A DNA stretch of 62,055 bases from a virus. A program made the translations under genes and the position numbers. The notes below the pieces were generated by a model. That model was not told where the DNA came from. It did no database searches and was given only the letters and a program-made list of their open reading frames with translations. The DNA lies in IMG/VR virus record IMGVR_UViG_3300045996_000553, positions 1 to 62,055 of that record. One strand, written 5' to 3'. Of the stretch, positions 7,846 to 15,493 are shown piece by piece (position 1 is the stretch's first letter; each line of letters starts with the position of its first letter).

Positions 7846-8765
7846 TATTTACTCCCGTATCTGAGCAATTCATACAATTTATAAGTCAAAACAGCGTCTT
7901 GCTTTGCATACAAAGCAACGATTTCCAAGTCCAACTTCGCCAGTATCGACATAGGTTCAACTTTCTTTATGGCTGAAATCGCAATCATCGCCTTATTTCT
8001 CGCTTCGTAAAACGTGAGGAAATCGAGCAGCCCTGCCGAATGATCTTTCAGCTTTCGCTTGTTTATGTCAGCTATCTTCCCTCGCAACGTCGCTATGGTT
8101 TCTCCCATCTTTTCCAAATCAACAGATTCGTCCAGTTCTTCTCCTTTCTCTCGTTTCTTTTCCAGTCGATTGTATTGCAGCGTTAAAGGTTTCAGGGCTT
8201 CTTTGTAAACAGCTTTCTGTTCGGCTCTCCACGATTGTTCCATATGGCGAAGTTCGATTTCAGCAGCATCCCGTATCATTATTTGAGCGTTTAAACTCTC
8301 CGCAAGGTATTCGTTTGCAGCTTGTTTCAACGCCGTCTGTTCCGCCGTTTCGTCTATGCCGAAGTATTTTGCAGCCATAGGCTTCAGTCCGAAGGAAGGT
8401 TCGTTTTCTTCGTTCAGATGGGCCAGGAGCATACCGTCTACAATAAAAGCGTTTACCTCCACTCCTTCGTGCTTTAAAAACTTCGTATCGAACTTCCCGT
8501 TCCACGTAATGAGCCAGTTATCCTGATTTCCGAAGTATTCACGGACTTGATCGTGAAAGAGTTCAGGAGAGAGTTGGTAGTTGATTTCGTGACGTATCGG
8601 GATATAGTAGGACTGCTCGTTGCTTGGCAGAAAAAAGGAGTGTCCGATGATCTTATCCCCATTGAAAGGACGTAAACCCGTCGTTTCCAAATCAAAAGCG
8701 ACAGACTGATTGGAATACAGTTCTTCAATAAATGGTTTCAGTTGTTCTTCGTTTTGGATAATCAT
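7845..8765 (-). CDS. DNA polymerase 3'-5' exonuclease subunit (DEDDy)
   Basis: A 306-aa DnaQ/Pol I-type proofreading exonuclease. Exo I is FDLETTGL (24-31), Exo II is NGKFDTKF (89-96) and Exo III is YAKQD (286-290), which makes it the DEDDy class. Between Exo II and Exo III lies a long charged, helical insertion (about 150-250) likely to form a coiled coil, possibly the docking surface for the polymerase. In most phages this domain is fused to the polymerase; here it is a separate gene coupled to it. Confidence 0.88.
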   Translation of the reverse strand: MIIQNEEQLKPFIEELYSNQSVAFDLETTGLRPFNGDKIIGHSFFLPSNEQSYYIPIRHEINYQLSPELFHDQVREYFGNQDNWLITWNGKFDTKFLKHEGVEVNAFIVDGMLLAHLNEENEPSFGLKPMAAKYFGIDETAEQTALKQAANEYLAESLNAQIMIRDAAEIELRHMEQSWRAEQKAVYKEALKPLTLQYNRLEKKREKGEELDESVDLEKMGETIATLRGKIADINKRKLKDHSAGLLDFLTFYEARNKAMIAISAIKKVEPMSILAKLDLEIVALYAKQDAVLTYKLYELLRYGSK

Positions 8766-8796
8766 TCAAACGCTCACTCGCTTTCAAGATAAAATA

Positions 8797-8834
8797 AATG
8801 AGCCACAGTCGAATCCGTTCTTCTATGGCTCATT
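8797..8834 (-). terminator. Hairpin with T-rich tail, probable terminator
   Basis: A perfect 9-bp stem (8797-8805 with 8826-8834) has a 20-nt loop. On the minus strand it is followed by TTTATTTTATC. It lies between the peptide gene at 8926-8985 and the exonuclease gene. A second, imperfect 8-bp hairpin (8841-8848 with 8863-8870) sits beside it. Confidence 0.55.
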
Positions 8835-8925
8835 GGGAGAGGCTAGGACAAAGGGAGGCTTATCCTAACCGTATCCTCATCCAATCACAATCGCATTTAG
8901 AAAGGTTCGATTGAATGAGAAATTG

Positions 8926-8985
8926 TTAAAATCCAAACCAAGAAGGCGGATAACCATACCAGATAGAAGTGAACCAACTCCACAT
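8926..8985 (-). CDS. Very small aromatic-rich peptide gene (19 aa)
   Basis: A 19-codon frame, MWSWFTSIWYGYPPSWFGF, follows a textbook ribosome site (AAGGAG, 6 bases before ATG). It contains four Trp, two Tyr and four Phe. It occupies an otherwise gene-free stretch (8766-9063) between two hairpins. It could be a leader peptide that senses aromatic amino acids or a membrane-active peptide. The ribosome site is the only direct support for translation. Confidence 0.45.
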   Translation of the reverse strand: MWSWFTSIWYGYPPSWFGF

Positions 8986-9006
8986 AATTTTCTCCTTGTG
9001 AAAGTT

Positions 9007-9058
9007 TTTCAGGCGATAGTTCATCGCGCTCACGACAGTTGCCAACTATCGCCTGAAA
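9007..9058 (-). terminator. 15-bp hairpin at the end of the 9064-9579 gene
   Basis: A perfect 15-bp inverted repeat (9007-9021 with 9044-9058) has a 22-nt loop and lies 5 bases after the stop codon of the gene upstream. The minus-strand 3' flank is AACTTTC, a poor T tract. It may stop transcription or protect the mRNA end. Confidence 0.5.
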
Positions 9059-9063
9059 CCGTA

Positions 9064-9579
9064 TTAAATCACGAAGTTTTCAGCCAGTTCCTCGGCGCGT
9101 TCGTCAGGAGGAAGGACTTTCTTGATTTTAGCGGTCGTTCTTCCTTCCCAAGTATTGTGAATGACGTAAAGAATAACGGCCCGACCGAGAAGTTCAGATG
9201 GTTTGGCTTTCCATTGCATCCTGCCGGGGATGGTGGGATGAGGAATCTCCCTCGCCTTCAATGCGCGGAGAACATCGTCGTTGATCCATTGAACGTTTTT
9301 CACCTTGCCTTCTTTGATAAAGGTAAGGAACTGAGGAAGAGATTTGTTGCGCCATTCGCCTTCTTCCGTCACGACGAAATAGTAATTGCAATACCATTCC
9401 GTAGTTGTAGGACCTCCCGCCGATTGAATGTCCACGAGTTTTGCGGCGTAGAACCCTTCCGGCATAATCTCCGGTTGATCGAATACGAGTTCAGCGTCGG
9501 GATCGAACTGATCCCCCTGCATATACTCGTTTGATCCTGCTTCGGGAATTTCTTCATCTGCGAATTCAGTTTTTAGCAT
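9064..9579 (-). CDS. DUF669-like protein, putative single-strand DNA-binding protein
   Basis: A 171-aa acidic protein. After an acidic N-terminus, EGFYAAKLVDIQ begins a beta-rich core reminiscent of DUF669/OB-fold proteins that sit beside Sak4-like ATPases in phages. The C-terminus is acidic-hydrophobic (ERAEELAENFVI), as in many SSB-type proteins. Its position between the recombination ATPase and the polymerase supports an ssDNA-binding role, but the fold is inferred from pattern only. It has its own promoter (9632-9660) and is followed by a strong hairpin. Confidence 0.55.
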   Translation of the reverse strand: MLKTEFADEEIPEAGSNEYMQGDQFDPDAELVFDQPEIMPEGFYAAKLVDIQSAGGPTTTEWYCNYYFVVTEEGEWRNKSLPQFLTFIKEGKVKNVQWINDDVLRALKAREIPHPTIPGRMQWKAKPSELLGRAVILYVIHNTWEGRTTAKIKKVLPPDERAEELAENFVI

Positions 9580-9585
9580 TTGTTT

Positions 9586-9849
9586 TTAATCTCCTGTGTT
9601 TGATGTGTGAATTGTTTGTTGTTCCTTATTTAGTGTAGTTGATCGTCTTTCGTTTGTCAAGTCTTCGTCTTGAACTTCTTTTAAAATTCTGTGAACTTCT
9701 TCAACTTCAAGCAACGGTTCGCAAAATCCTTCGTTTTGATGTTCAAGCATTTCTCGGCATTTTTCCATGGTATGGCCTTCGTTCAAGAAGATAAACGCTT
9801 GACTTCTCAAGAAAATGTATCGCCTCCCTCCATACATTTCAATCTGCAT
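9586..9849 (-). CDS. Stand-alone PriCT-like protein (87 aa)
   Basis: Residues about 6-58 match the primase C-terminal (PriCT_1-like) pattern: RSQAFIFLNEGHTMEKC, then HQNEGFCEPLLEVEEVHRIL. In primases this helical module follows the catalytic domain and binds the template. Here it stands alone, with a polar tail. It overlaps the Sak4-like gene by 11 bases, and a promoter for the next gene is embedded in its 3' end. It may assist the primase-polymerase at 531-2558 in trans. Confidence 0.6.
   Translation of the reverse strand: MQIEMYGGRRYIFLRSQAFIFLNEGHTMEKCREMLEHQNEGFCEPLLEVEEVHRILKEVQDEDLTNERRSTTLNKEQQTIHTSNTGD
9632..9660 (-). promoter_or_regulatory. Promoter for 9064-9579
   Basis: TTGACA and TACACT are separated by 17 bases on the minus strand, inside the 3' end of the upstream gene and about 50 bases before the next start codon. 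Confidence 0.75.
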
Positions 9850-10645
9850 TTTCCCTTCCTAAAATCGCATCCATGATCTTCTGCATCGTCGGGTCCACCA
9901 TATCTCCGATGTTCGCAGCCGAACCCCTGGCTTTGGCATAGTAACTTTTATTCGGAATCGTGCAAAAACATCGCTTGTCCTCGTTAATGGCGACTCCTTT
10001 CTCATCTTCGCCTACCTTCACCTTGCGGAACCTCATAAATCCCGCAACGCTCGATAGTCGTTCCAATGGCTCTCTACTTCCTTCGGATACGGCAAATACT
10101 TCCCTCTGGCCTACAACCCGATCCCCTGCCGTAATGTCCTCCGTTTTGGTATGGCAGGTAACAATCACGTTGATGGGAAGAGAGAATAGGTTCTTCGTCA
10201 GCATCCTCATTTTCCGGTTCACGTTCACATATTCCGCCTGTGAAATCGTAAACTCCTTGTTGTCCCAAACATTCGTAATCCCGGCCCTCTTTCTTCCTTC
10301 CGCCAGTATTTGTTCAGCCGCAGCTTCGGAATAGGTGTCTAAGATTACGGTTTTGTATGGACATTCCCCTTTCTTTAAAGATTCCGCGAAATGCCAAAAG
10401 GCTTTGAAGAGTTGATCCCAACTTTCGCAGTCAGCATACCTTGGACGCGGTTCAGGAAGGCTGTCTATGCCGTCTACGCCACCTTCGCGAAAGAGGATAA
10501 AGGCAGGAGAGAGTTCGGGAACGTGTTCAGCCGTTGCAGCAAGCCAAGTCTTTCCGATGCCGGGAGGACCGCCGATCACTAACCGTAACGGCTTGGCTCC
10601 CGGTTGTATCTCTTTCGCTCCCAACAGTTCGTCTAAATCCGTCAC
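9839..10645 (-). CDS. Sak4-like RecA-type ATPase (phage recombination/annealing)
   Basis: A 268-aa phage nucleotide-binding protein. Walker A is GGPPGIGKT at 25-33 and Walker B is VILDT at 100-104. INVIVTCHT is the following core strand. The family pairs with ssDNA-binding proteins to promote single-strand annealing, and here a DUF669-like gene lies two genes downstream. It starts at GTG 10645 with GGAGG ahead, overlapping the stop of the 122-aa gene (GTGA). Confidence 0.85.
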   Translation of the reverse strand: MTDLDELLGAKEIQPGAKPLRLVIGGPPGIGKTWLAATAEHVPELSPAFILFREGGVDGIDSLPEPRPRYADCESWDQLFKAFWHFAESLKKGECPYKTVILDTYSEAAAEQILAEGRKRAGITNVWDNKEFTISQAEYVNVNRKMRMLTKNLFSLPINVIVTCHTKTEDITAGDRVVGQREVFAVSEGSREPLERLSSVAGFMRFRKVKVGEDEKGVAINEDKRCFCTIPNKSYYAKARGSAANIGDMVDPTMQKIMDAILGRENAD

Positions 10646-11010
10646 TTTTCCTCCAATATGTGTTTTACAAGTTCAGCTAAACGAAGACTATCATCGCGTA
10701 TTTTATGCTCTCGTATTACTACAGTTGCGTAATACAGTAAATCTTCACGATACTTGTCCAGAACGTTTTCTTTCGGCAACTGCTCAAGAATTTGTATGGC
10801 TTTCTTCGTAGTGTCGTAAATAGCTGAAACACTAGAACTCAGTTGTGCGGAAGTTAATAAATCAATCGCAGCTTGCAGAGACGGTTCCGGTTCGTTGTAG
10901 TATGCGATGATTTTGTCTGCTGAATCTTCAAAACTTCTATCCATAAAACCCGTGCGTTGACAGTGTTTAAATAACGCTTTAGCCAGTTTCTCCCGATCAA
11001 TCTCGCTCAT
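10642..11010 (-). CDS. Hypothetical helical protein (122 aa)
   Basis: An all-helical, charged protein that I do not recognise. It lies between a PriCT-like gene and the Sak4-like ATPase, overlapping the first by 14 bases and the second by 4, so it is probably part of the replication/recombination operon. Confidence 0.65.
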   Translation of the reverse strand: MSEIDREKLAKALFKHCQRTGFMDRSFEDSADKIIAYYNEPEPSLQAAIDLLTSAQLSSSVSAIYDTTKKAIQILEQLPKENVLDKYREDLLYYATVVIREHKIRDDSLRLAELVKHILEEK

Positions 11011-11485
11011 CTTTCCCTCCTATGTGTTTTTCAATGATTGCGATTGCTTGTTCAACATGAGCATTAGGCGCAATAAGTTGTTTCAGATGCGCTAAAGCAT
11101 CTTCAAGCGTTTTCTCTTCTTCCGGTTGCCAATCTTTTAGAAATGTTTCTATGGCTTCTTCTATAGAAGAGTGTCCGTTACCGCAAGCGTAATAAACGGA
11201 TTTCTCTAATTCAATAGCCCTCTCGTTTTTATTTACAACAGTCCAACCCGCTTCGACTAAAATCTTTATGGCTTCCGCAGGCGTGATTGCCACATCTTCT
11301 CCTTTATAAGTATCATATACACTTTGAAAAATTGCTCTTACATCTTCTTCTTGTAAAGATGGACTACATTCTGAGAAATTCTTACGGCGTAAACTCCATA
11401 ATGCCGTATCTCTATCAAGTTTATCGTTTTTCATTTTGTTAGCATACTCTACCAATGCGTTATATCTTTCCCCTGGTTTAATCAT
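10997..11485 (-). CDS. PriCT-like protein (162 aa)
   Basis: The N-terminal 60 residues follow the PriCT pattern: GERYNALVEYANKM...WSLRRKNFSECSPSLQEEDVRAIFQSV. The remainder is helical and acidic (EEKTLEDALAHLKQL). It is the third copy of this module in the replication block. The start overlaps the nuclease stop (ATGA). A role as primase accessory factor is inference. Confidence 0.6.
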   Translation of the reverse strand: MIKPGERYNALVEYANKMKNDKLDRDTALWSLRRKNFSECSPSLQEEDVRAIFQSVYDTYKGEDVAITPAEAIKILVEAGWTVVNKNERAIELEKSVYYACGNGHSSIEEAIETFLKDWQPEEEKTLEDALAHLKQLIAPNAHVEQAIAIIEKHIGGKDERD

Positions 11486-12492
11486 TTCTCCCTCCGATCA
11501 AAGTTCAACCCAATATACTCCGTCATATCCTCTCCCCGAAGTTCGCCTACGCAAACTTCCTTGAAGGAACAGTAACCGCATTTGAACTTATCCGGTTCGC
11601 GATAGGACAGGTCAGCGATCTTCTCCATACTCTCTAGTCTGTTCTGAAGATCGACGTAGAAGTTGTCGATTTCCTTTTCGCTTCGGTAAACCTCCTTCCG
11701 GTCAAAAAACGCTTTCTGGCTGAGTTTCGGATACATTTCCTCTTCATAAGCAGAGAGTAAGTGGCTTTCTCCCGCAGCGATGACTTGCATACGATACGTT
11801 TCCCACTCGGTAAAACACTCCGCTACCGAGACGTATCCGCCGATTTTATTCTTTGTCTTGTTTAGAGACGGGATAACGGGAAGTTTGGCGAGGATTTGAT
11901 TGTAGATGAAACCCAGGGTATCGTATCCGTATTCCCTTGCCGCCCACTGGTAAATCCCGATCTGAGCGTCAAGTTCAAGCCCTTCGTAATCCCGAAACGT
12001 TTTGCCGGGAAACTTATGATCGACAAGCCATAAACGACCGAGACTATCCTTTATAATCAAATCCCATACGCCTACCAGAACGTAATCCGTATTCGGAACA
12101 GGAATCTCGAAACGCTTCTCCACTTCCAAAACTTCCCACGTCCGATCCACGTCCTTCCATTTGAACATATACCGAGTGAATACTTCCCGAACCCTTTCCG
12201 TAATCTCGGATAAGTCGATCTGAGTAAAAACCAAGTATTCTTCATCGTTTTCATCTTCGATAGGCTCTACCGGATTCGTAATGGTTAGGTTAATGGCTTT
12301 GTCTCGCCAAGCATCCAGAGCAGCGTTCCAATCTTCTCCCTTATAGTAGGCTTCAAGGCAAGCGTGACCTGCTGAACCAAAAGAGAGGGCTTCGTTCAAG
12401 GACTTGGTTCGCAGTCCTCGCGTATAACCGTATTCAAACATTTTTTTACATTTGCTGAACGTGTCTAGTGCGCTATAAGAGATTGTTTTCAT
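11482..12492 (-). CDS. Cas4/AddB-like PD-(D/E)XK nuclease with iron-sulfur cysteines
   Basis: A 336-aa nuclease. Catalytic residues are seen as Glu123, Asp144 (VGVWDLI) and DHK at 158-160 (LVDHK), followed by Q177...Y181 of the PDDEXK_1 family. Cys15 near the N-terminus and CGYC...C (305, 308, 314) would ligate a 4Fe-4S cluster as in Cas4 and AddB. It probably acts as an exonuclease that makes single strands for the Sak4-like recombination pathway. The start ATG overlaps the upstream stop by 4 bases. Confidence 0.85.
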   Translation of the reverse strand: MKTISYSALDTFSKCKKMFEYGYTRGLRTKSLNEALSFGSAGHACLEAYYKGEDWNAALDAWRDKAINLTITNPVEPIEDENDEEYLVFTQIDLSEITERVREVFTRYMFKWKDVDRTWEVLEVEKRFEIPVPNTDYVLVGVWDLIIKDSLGRLWLVDHKFPGKTFRDYEGLELDAQIGIYQWAAREYGYDTLGFIYNQILAKLPVIPSLNKTKNKIGGYVSVAECFTEWETYRMQVIAAGESHLLSAYEEEMYPKLSQKAFFDRKEVYRSEKEIDNFYVDLQNRLESMEKIADLSYREPDKFKCGYCSFKEVCVGELRGEDMTEYIGLNFDRREK

Positions 12493-12734
12493 TCTTTCAA
12501 CTCCAAAACTTGAAGTGTTTCAATCAGTTCCTCATCTTTCTTTAAAATATGCCAGTCGTTAGGATTTTTTAACGAAGTATATGTTTTATACTCGCCCGTT
12601 GTTCTTATTCGTTCGACTGTTATTACTCTGATAGTGTTTATTTCCTCATAGTTAGCCCATTCGTTATCCCAAAATACAACCTCCATATCGTCATCGTATG
12701 GCTCTAACGCTTTAATCAGTTCAGCTTTCGTCAT
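12489..12734 (-). CDS. Small hypothetical protein (81 aa), paralogue of its neighbour
   Basis: It starts MTKAELIKALEPYDDDMEVV, a pattern common in small phage proteins in which a leucine helix is followed by 'D.D.eV'. The upstream neighbour carries the same pattern, so the two look like duplicates. The start at ATG 12734 has AAGGAG ahead; the longer frame to 12770 has no ribosome site. Function unknown. Confidence 0.65.
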   Translation of the reverse strand: MTKAELIKALEPYDDDMEVVFWDNEWANYEEINTIRVITVERIRTTGEYKTYTSLKNPNDWHILKKDEELIETLQVLELKE

Positions 12735-12954
12735 TCTGTAATCTCCTTCTCTCCGTTCGCAACCAGTCATCGTAAGCCATAGGGTTAGCTAGATAAAGAA
12801 CGTTTCTTTTGACGTAATACTGAGAGTTATCTTGATAAATCCCTTCAATAGCATCCTCTCCCATGCTTTCCTCGTGATTCATTTCCCAAATTATTCTTAC
12901 TTCCAAATCTTTATCGTGTTGCGATAGAATTTCTATGACTTCTTCAACCGTCAT
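12721..12954 (-). CDS. Small hypothetical protein (77 aa), paralogue of its neighbour
   Basis: It starts MTVEEVIEILSQHDKDLEVR and shares its opening with the 81-aa protein just downstream. The ribosome site GAGGAGGT is better spaced (9 bases) for ATG 12954 than for ATG 12960. It is the first gene behind the promoter at 12975-13003. Confidence 0.68.
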   Translation of the reverse strand: MTVEEVIEILSQHDKDLEVRIIWEMNHEESMGEDAIEGIYQDNSQYYVKRNVLYLANPMAYDDWLRTERRRLQNDES

Positions 12955-12974
12955 AATCATTTACCTCCTCTGAT

Positions 12975-13003
12975 AGTCTAGCAGTTCGTCTTTACCTTGT
13001 CAA
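12975..13003 (-). promoter_or_regulatory. Promoter for the 12954 to 9839 gene string
   Basis: TTGACA and TAGACT are separated by 17 bases on the minus strand, about 20 bases before the start codon at 12954. The nuclease, PriCT-like and Sak4-like genes follow without large gaps. Confidence 0.75.
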
Positions 13004-13007
13004 GTTT

Positions 13008-13205
13008 TCATCTTCGTAATATCTGCAATCCCCAAAAATAACAGATTGGCAAAGACAAGGGCCAGGTCGCTCCCATAATTGCGGCGGTTATTCCTGTCCA
13101 GAACTCTTCCCAAAAATCCTTATCGTCTTCCCGGCAAGCTGACACTACCCAAAGACAAACATAAATCGAAATGATTAAGTAGATTGCCGTTGCGAAATAG
13201 ATCAT
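13008..13205 (-). CDS. Small membrane protein (65 aa), tandem paralogue
   Basis: It has two hydrophobic helices separated by a charged stretch (REDDKDFWEEF) and ends in WPLSLPICYFWGLQILRR. ATG 13205 overlaps the stop of the next gene upstream (ATGA), which favours it over the longer frame to 13256. Both this protein and its upstream neighbour start MIY and have the same helix-charged loop-helix plan with a WP motif, so they look like old tandem duplicates. Function unknown. Confidence 0.65.
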   Translation of the reverse strand: MIYFATAIYLIISIYVCLWVVSACREDDKDFWEEFWTGITAAIMGATWPLSLPICYFWGLQILRR

Positions 13206-13402
13206 CGTTTTCTTCCCGCCATATCCGCTAGTGCAATCAAAATGGCAATAGGCCAAAACAAAGCCGCTAAGAATATCCCCGTATAAACCGCTTCGACGCT
13301 AAAAACAGTATGCGGGAACTTTCCGTCCTTTTCATTTTTCATTCCCCTAACCATCATCGCTATAGCGATTGTCAAATACAACAATATAAAGACGTATATC
13401 AT
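13202..13402 (-). CDS. Small membrane protein (66 aa), tandem paralogue
   Basis: Two predicted membrane helices (about 2-19 and 38-58) flank a lysine-rich linker, with a basic end (GRKR). The ribosome site AAGGAGGAA lies 6 bases ahead. That site sits inside a duplicated copy of the helicase gene's last codons (13403-13438). Function unknown. Confidence 0.65.
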   Translation of the reverse strand: MIYVFILLYLTIAIAMMVRGMKNEKDGKFPHTVFSVEAVYTGIFLAALFWPIAILIALADMAGRKR

Positions 13403-13420
13403 CGTCGTTCCTCCTTCACG

Positions 13421-13437
13421 CGCTTGTCAGCCATTTT
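13421..13437. repeat. 17-bp direct repeat, copy 1
   Basis: Identical to 13664-13680. On the minus strand it encodes MADKR of an 11-codon frame (MADKRVKEERR) that copies the end of the SNF2 helicase (MADKRVREERR). It lies downstream of the 67-aa gene. Confidence 0.8.
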
Positions 13438-13639
13438 AAAATCCACTATATTCATCGTTAGACTGATAACGAAGCAAAACGTAATCTAAATCTTCGTCGC
13501 ACAGTTCGATAAAGAGAGGTTTCCTCTCTCGGCTTTGCCAACTTCCACTAGGCGCAAAATATCTCGCCATGTATGTCAGTTCCAATCGCGTTTCATCAGA
13601 TAAGTTTTCCGTTGCTTTTCTGAATTCTCCTAACGTCAT
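13436..13639 (-). CDS. Hypothetical protein (67 aa)
   Basis: It starts MTLGEFRKATENLSDETRLEL, again the helix-plus-'D..L.V/L' opening seen in the two small proteins at 12489-12954. It lies exactly between the two copies of the 17-bp repeat, as if the gene had been inserted or duplicated with the helicase 3' end. Function unknown. Confidence 0.62.
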   Translation of the reverse strand: MTLGEFRKATENLSDETRLELTYMARYFAPSGSWQSRERKPLFIELCDEDLDYVLLRYQSNDEYSGF

Positions 13640-13641
13640 AT

Positions 13642-15066
13642 CTATCTCCTTTCTTCTCTAACTCGCTTGTCAGCCATTTTGATAATCTCCTCCGTCAGTT
13701 CCCGTTTGTTGTTCAGAAGCGGTTCTATACGCAGCGTTTCTATACTATTCTCCACAAGCAGTTCATAAATGGTTACGGCTTTCTTTTGCCCCGGCCTGTG
13801 TATCCGGTTCGCAGCCTGTTCGTTCGCAGCGTCACTCCACACTTTATCTAGGAAAACACAGATACTCGCTTCCGTAAGGTTTAAGCCTACGCCTCCGCTT
13901 TGCGTCGTCAGCCATACCACCTGAACGTCATTCTCCTTCCTGAAAGCGGATAGGGCTTCGTCTCGCAGTCGCGTATTCTCTTTCCCTGTGTGTCTCACAG
14001 CCTTAATGCCGTTCTCCTCACACATCGCCATTCCGAGCGTTACAGCCCGTTCAAACTGCGTGAATACGACGATCTTTTGATCTGTGGATTGGATGAGTTC
14101 AAGCAGGACTTCAAACTTCGAGGTTTTCCAACCATGGCCGAACTTTTCACCATTCAGAAGCGGCATAACGGCAAGGTCAGGACTGATGCAAAACTGCTTG
14201 AGTCTCGTTATCTGGCTGATAATAACCGGAGCCGCTACCTCCCGGTTCTCTTTCAATTGCGCTATCCACTCGGCAAGCATTTCATCGTAAACCTTCTGCT
14301 CATCCGGTTTCAGCTTCACATAGATTTTTTGGTAAGTTTTTTCCGGCAGGTCAGGAAGGACTTCCTCTTTCAGTTTACGGCGAAAGATCGGAGCTATTTC
14401 CTGTTTCAAAGCGTCAGGGTTTTTCGAGCGTATTCCCACCGTTACCCCGCCGAAAGCGTTCTTCTCCTTTCCGCAGCCATAGACAGGATGATCGACAAAA
14501 CGCCAGTAACTCGAATATCTCTGACGATCTATCATATGAAGCAGCGTCCATAAATCGGGAACCTTGTTGTAAATAGGAGTTCCCGTTAGCAAAAACAGAG
14601 TAGGTATGTGTTGCGCTAGATGGTTGATGCCAAGATAGGAGAGCGTTTTCCGGTTCCGAAGCACATGGGCTTCATCCACGCTCAAACTCTCGAAACCCAT
14701 CTTCGCTATGGCTGACAGTTCAAAAGGAATCGTTCGATCCTTTTTGATCTTCAACTGTTCATAGTTGCAACAAAGGACCCCTTGCCTCCCCATGTATTCT
14801 GAAAGAATTTGTTCCCGTTTTTTCGCCGTTCCTTCAAGGATCGTGAACGGGGCTTCGGGATACCATAAAGAAAACTCAGCCTGCCAGTTCCTTTTTAGAC
14901 TGGCGGGACAGACGACAAGCATTTTGGAGTGTTTCAGGGCTTTGAGCGTCATAATCACGGAATTGGTTTTGCCCAATCCCATATCATCGCCTAAAATGCA
15001 TCGCTTCTGCTGAACCATCCAGTTACGGTTTTCTACCTGGTGCGGGAAAGGTTTCAGTTCAGTCAT
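13642..15066 (-). CDS. SNF2-family DNA helicase
   Basis: A superfamily 2 SNF2-type ATPase of 474 aa. Motif I is GDDMGLGKT, motif II is VDEAH, motif III is LLTGTP, motif V is TTQSGGVGLNL and motif VI is NRIHRPGQ. Such phage enzymes translocate on duplex DNA and are thought to help recombination or replication. ATG 15066 overlaps the upstream stop (ATGA), which is preferred over the longer frame to 15093. The last eleven codons are repeated at 13403-13438. Confidence 0.92.
   Translation of the reverse strand: MTELKPFPHQVENRNWMVQQKRCILGDDMGLGKTNSVIMTLKALKHSKMLVVCPASLKRNWQAEFSLWYPEAPFTILEGTAKKREQILSEYMGRQGVLCCNYEQLKIKKDRTIPFELSAIAKMGFESLSVDEAHVLRNRKTLSYLGINHLAQHIPTLFLLTGTPIYNKVPDLWTLLHMIDRQRYSSYWRFVDHPVYGCGKEKNAFGGVTVGIRSKNPDALKQEIAPIFRRKLKEEVLPDLPEKTYQKIYVKLKPDEQKVYDEMLAEWIAQLKENREVAAPVIISQITRLKQFCISPDLAVMPLLNGEKFGHGWKTSKFEVLLELIQSTDQKIVVFTQFERAVTLGMAMCEENGIKAVRHTGKENTRLRDEALSAFRKENDVQVVWLTTQSGGVGLNLTEASICVFLDKVWSDAANEQAANRIHRPGQKKAVTIYELLVENSIETLRIEPLLNNKRELTEEIIKMADKRVREERR
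13664..13680. repeat. 17-bp direct repeat, copy 2
   Basis: Identical to 13421-13437. This copy is inside the 3' end of the SNF2 helicase gene. Confidence 0.8.
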
Positions 15067-15491
15067 TTTTGTTCCATACCGCAAGCACGACAAGTCCCGT
15101 CCGTTACCGTGTCACAGTTCCAACAAAGATTCGGTTCCTTCGGTTCTCTGATTTCCGTAACTTTTACTTTTATCCAATGGTTTTCTTTCTTTATAGTTTC
15201 GGAAAATGCTAATAACGTAACGGGAGAAAACCAACCTTCCCATTCAAACAAAGGAGGTTCTTCCGTTTCTTCTTCGATTAGCGGGAGAAGTTCGGCAAAA
15301 TCACAAACGATTTCACCTATACCATTTATTTGAACATCAGCCATACTGCCTTCACATACTTCTTTTATTACTCCCATTTCTCCGATATGTTCTCCTATCG
15401 CATATTCATACGAAGCAATATATTTTTGCAATCCTGGTATGCCTAAATCAGCAACCACGCGCACTCTATCTCCTACCTTGAAGTTATGCAT
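15063..15491 (-). CDS. KOW/SH3-like protein with C-terminal zinc ribbon (142 aa)
   Basis: The N-terminus (HNFKVGDRVRVVADLG, later GEMGVIKEV) resembles small beta-barrel domains that contact nucleic acid. The C-terminus CWNC...CRACG is a zinc-ribbon pair. It could be a helicase partner, since its stop overlaps the helicase start. Function unknown. Confidence 0.62.
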   Translation of the reverse strand: MHNFKVGDRVRVVADLGIPGLQKYIASYEYAIGEHIGEMGVIKEVCEGSMADVQINGIGEIVCDFAELLPLIEEETEEPPLFEWEGWFSPVTLLAFSETIKKENHWIKVKVTEIREPKEPNLCWNCDTVTDGTCRACGMEQK

Positions 15492-15493
15492 AA

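Noticed and set aside
8911-9534. 207-codon open frame on the plus strand
   Set aside because: Antisense to the DUF669-like gene and to a hairpin region; TTG start without ribosome site.
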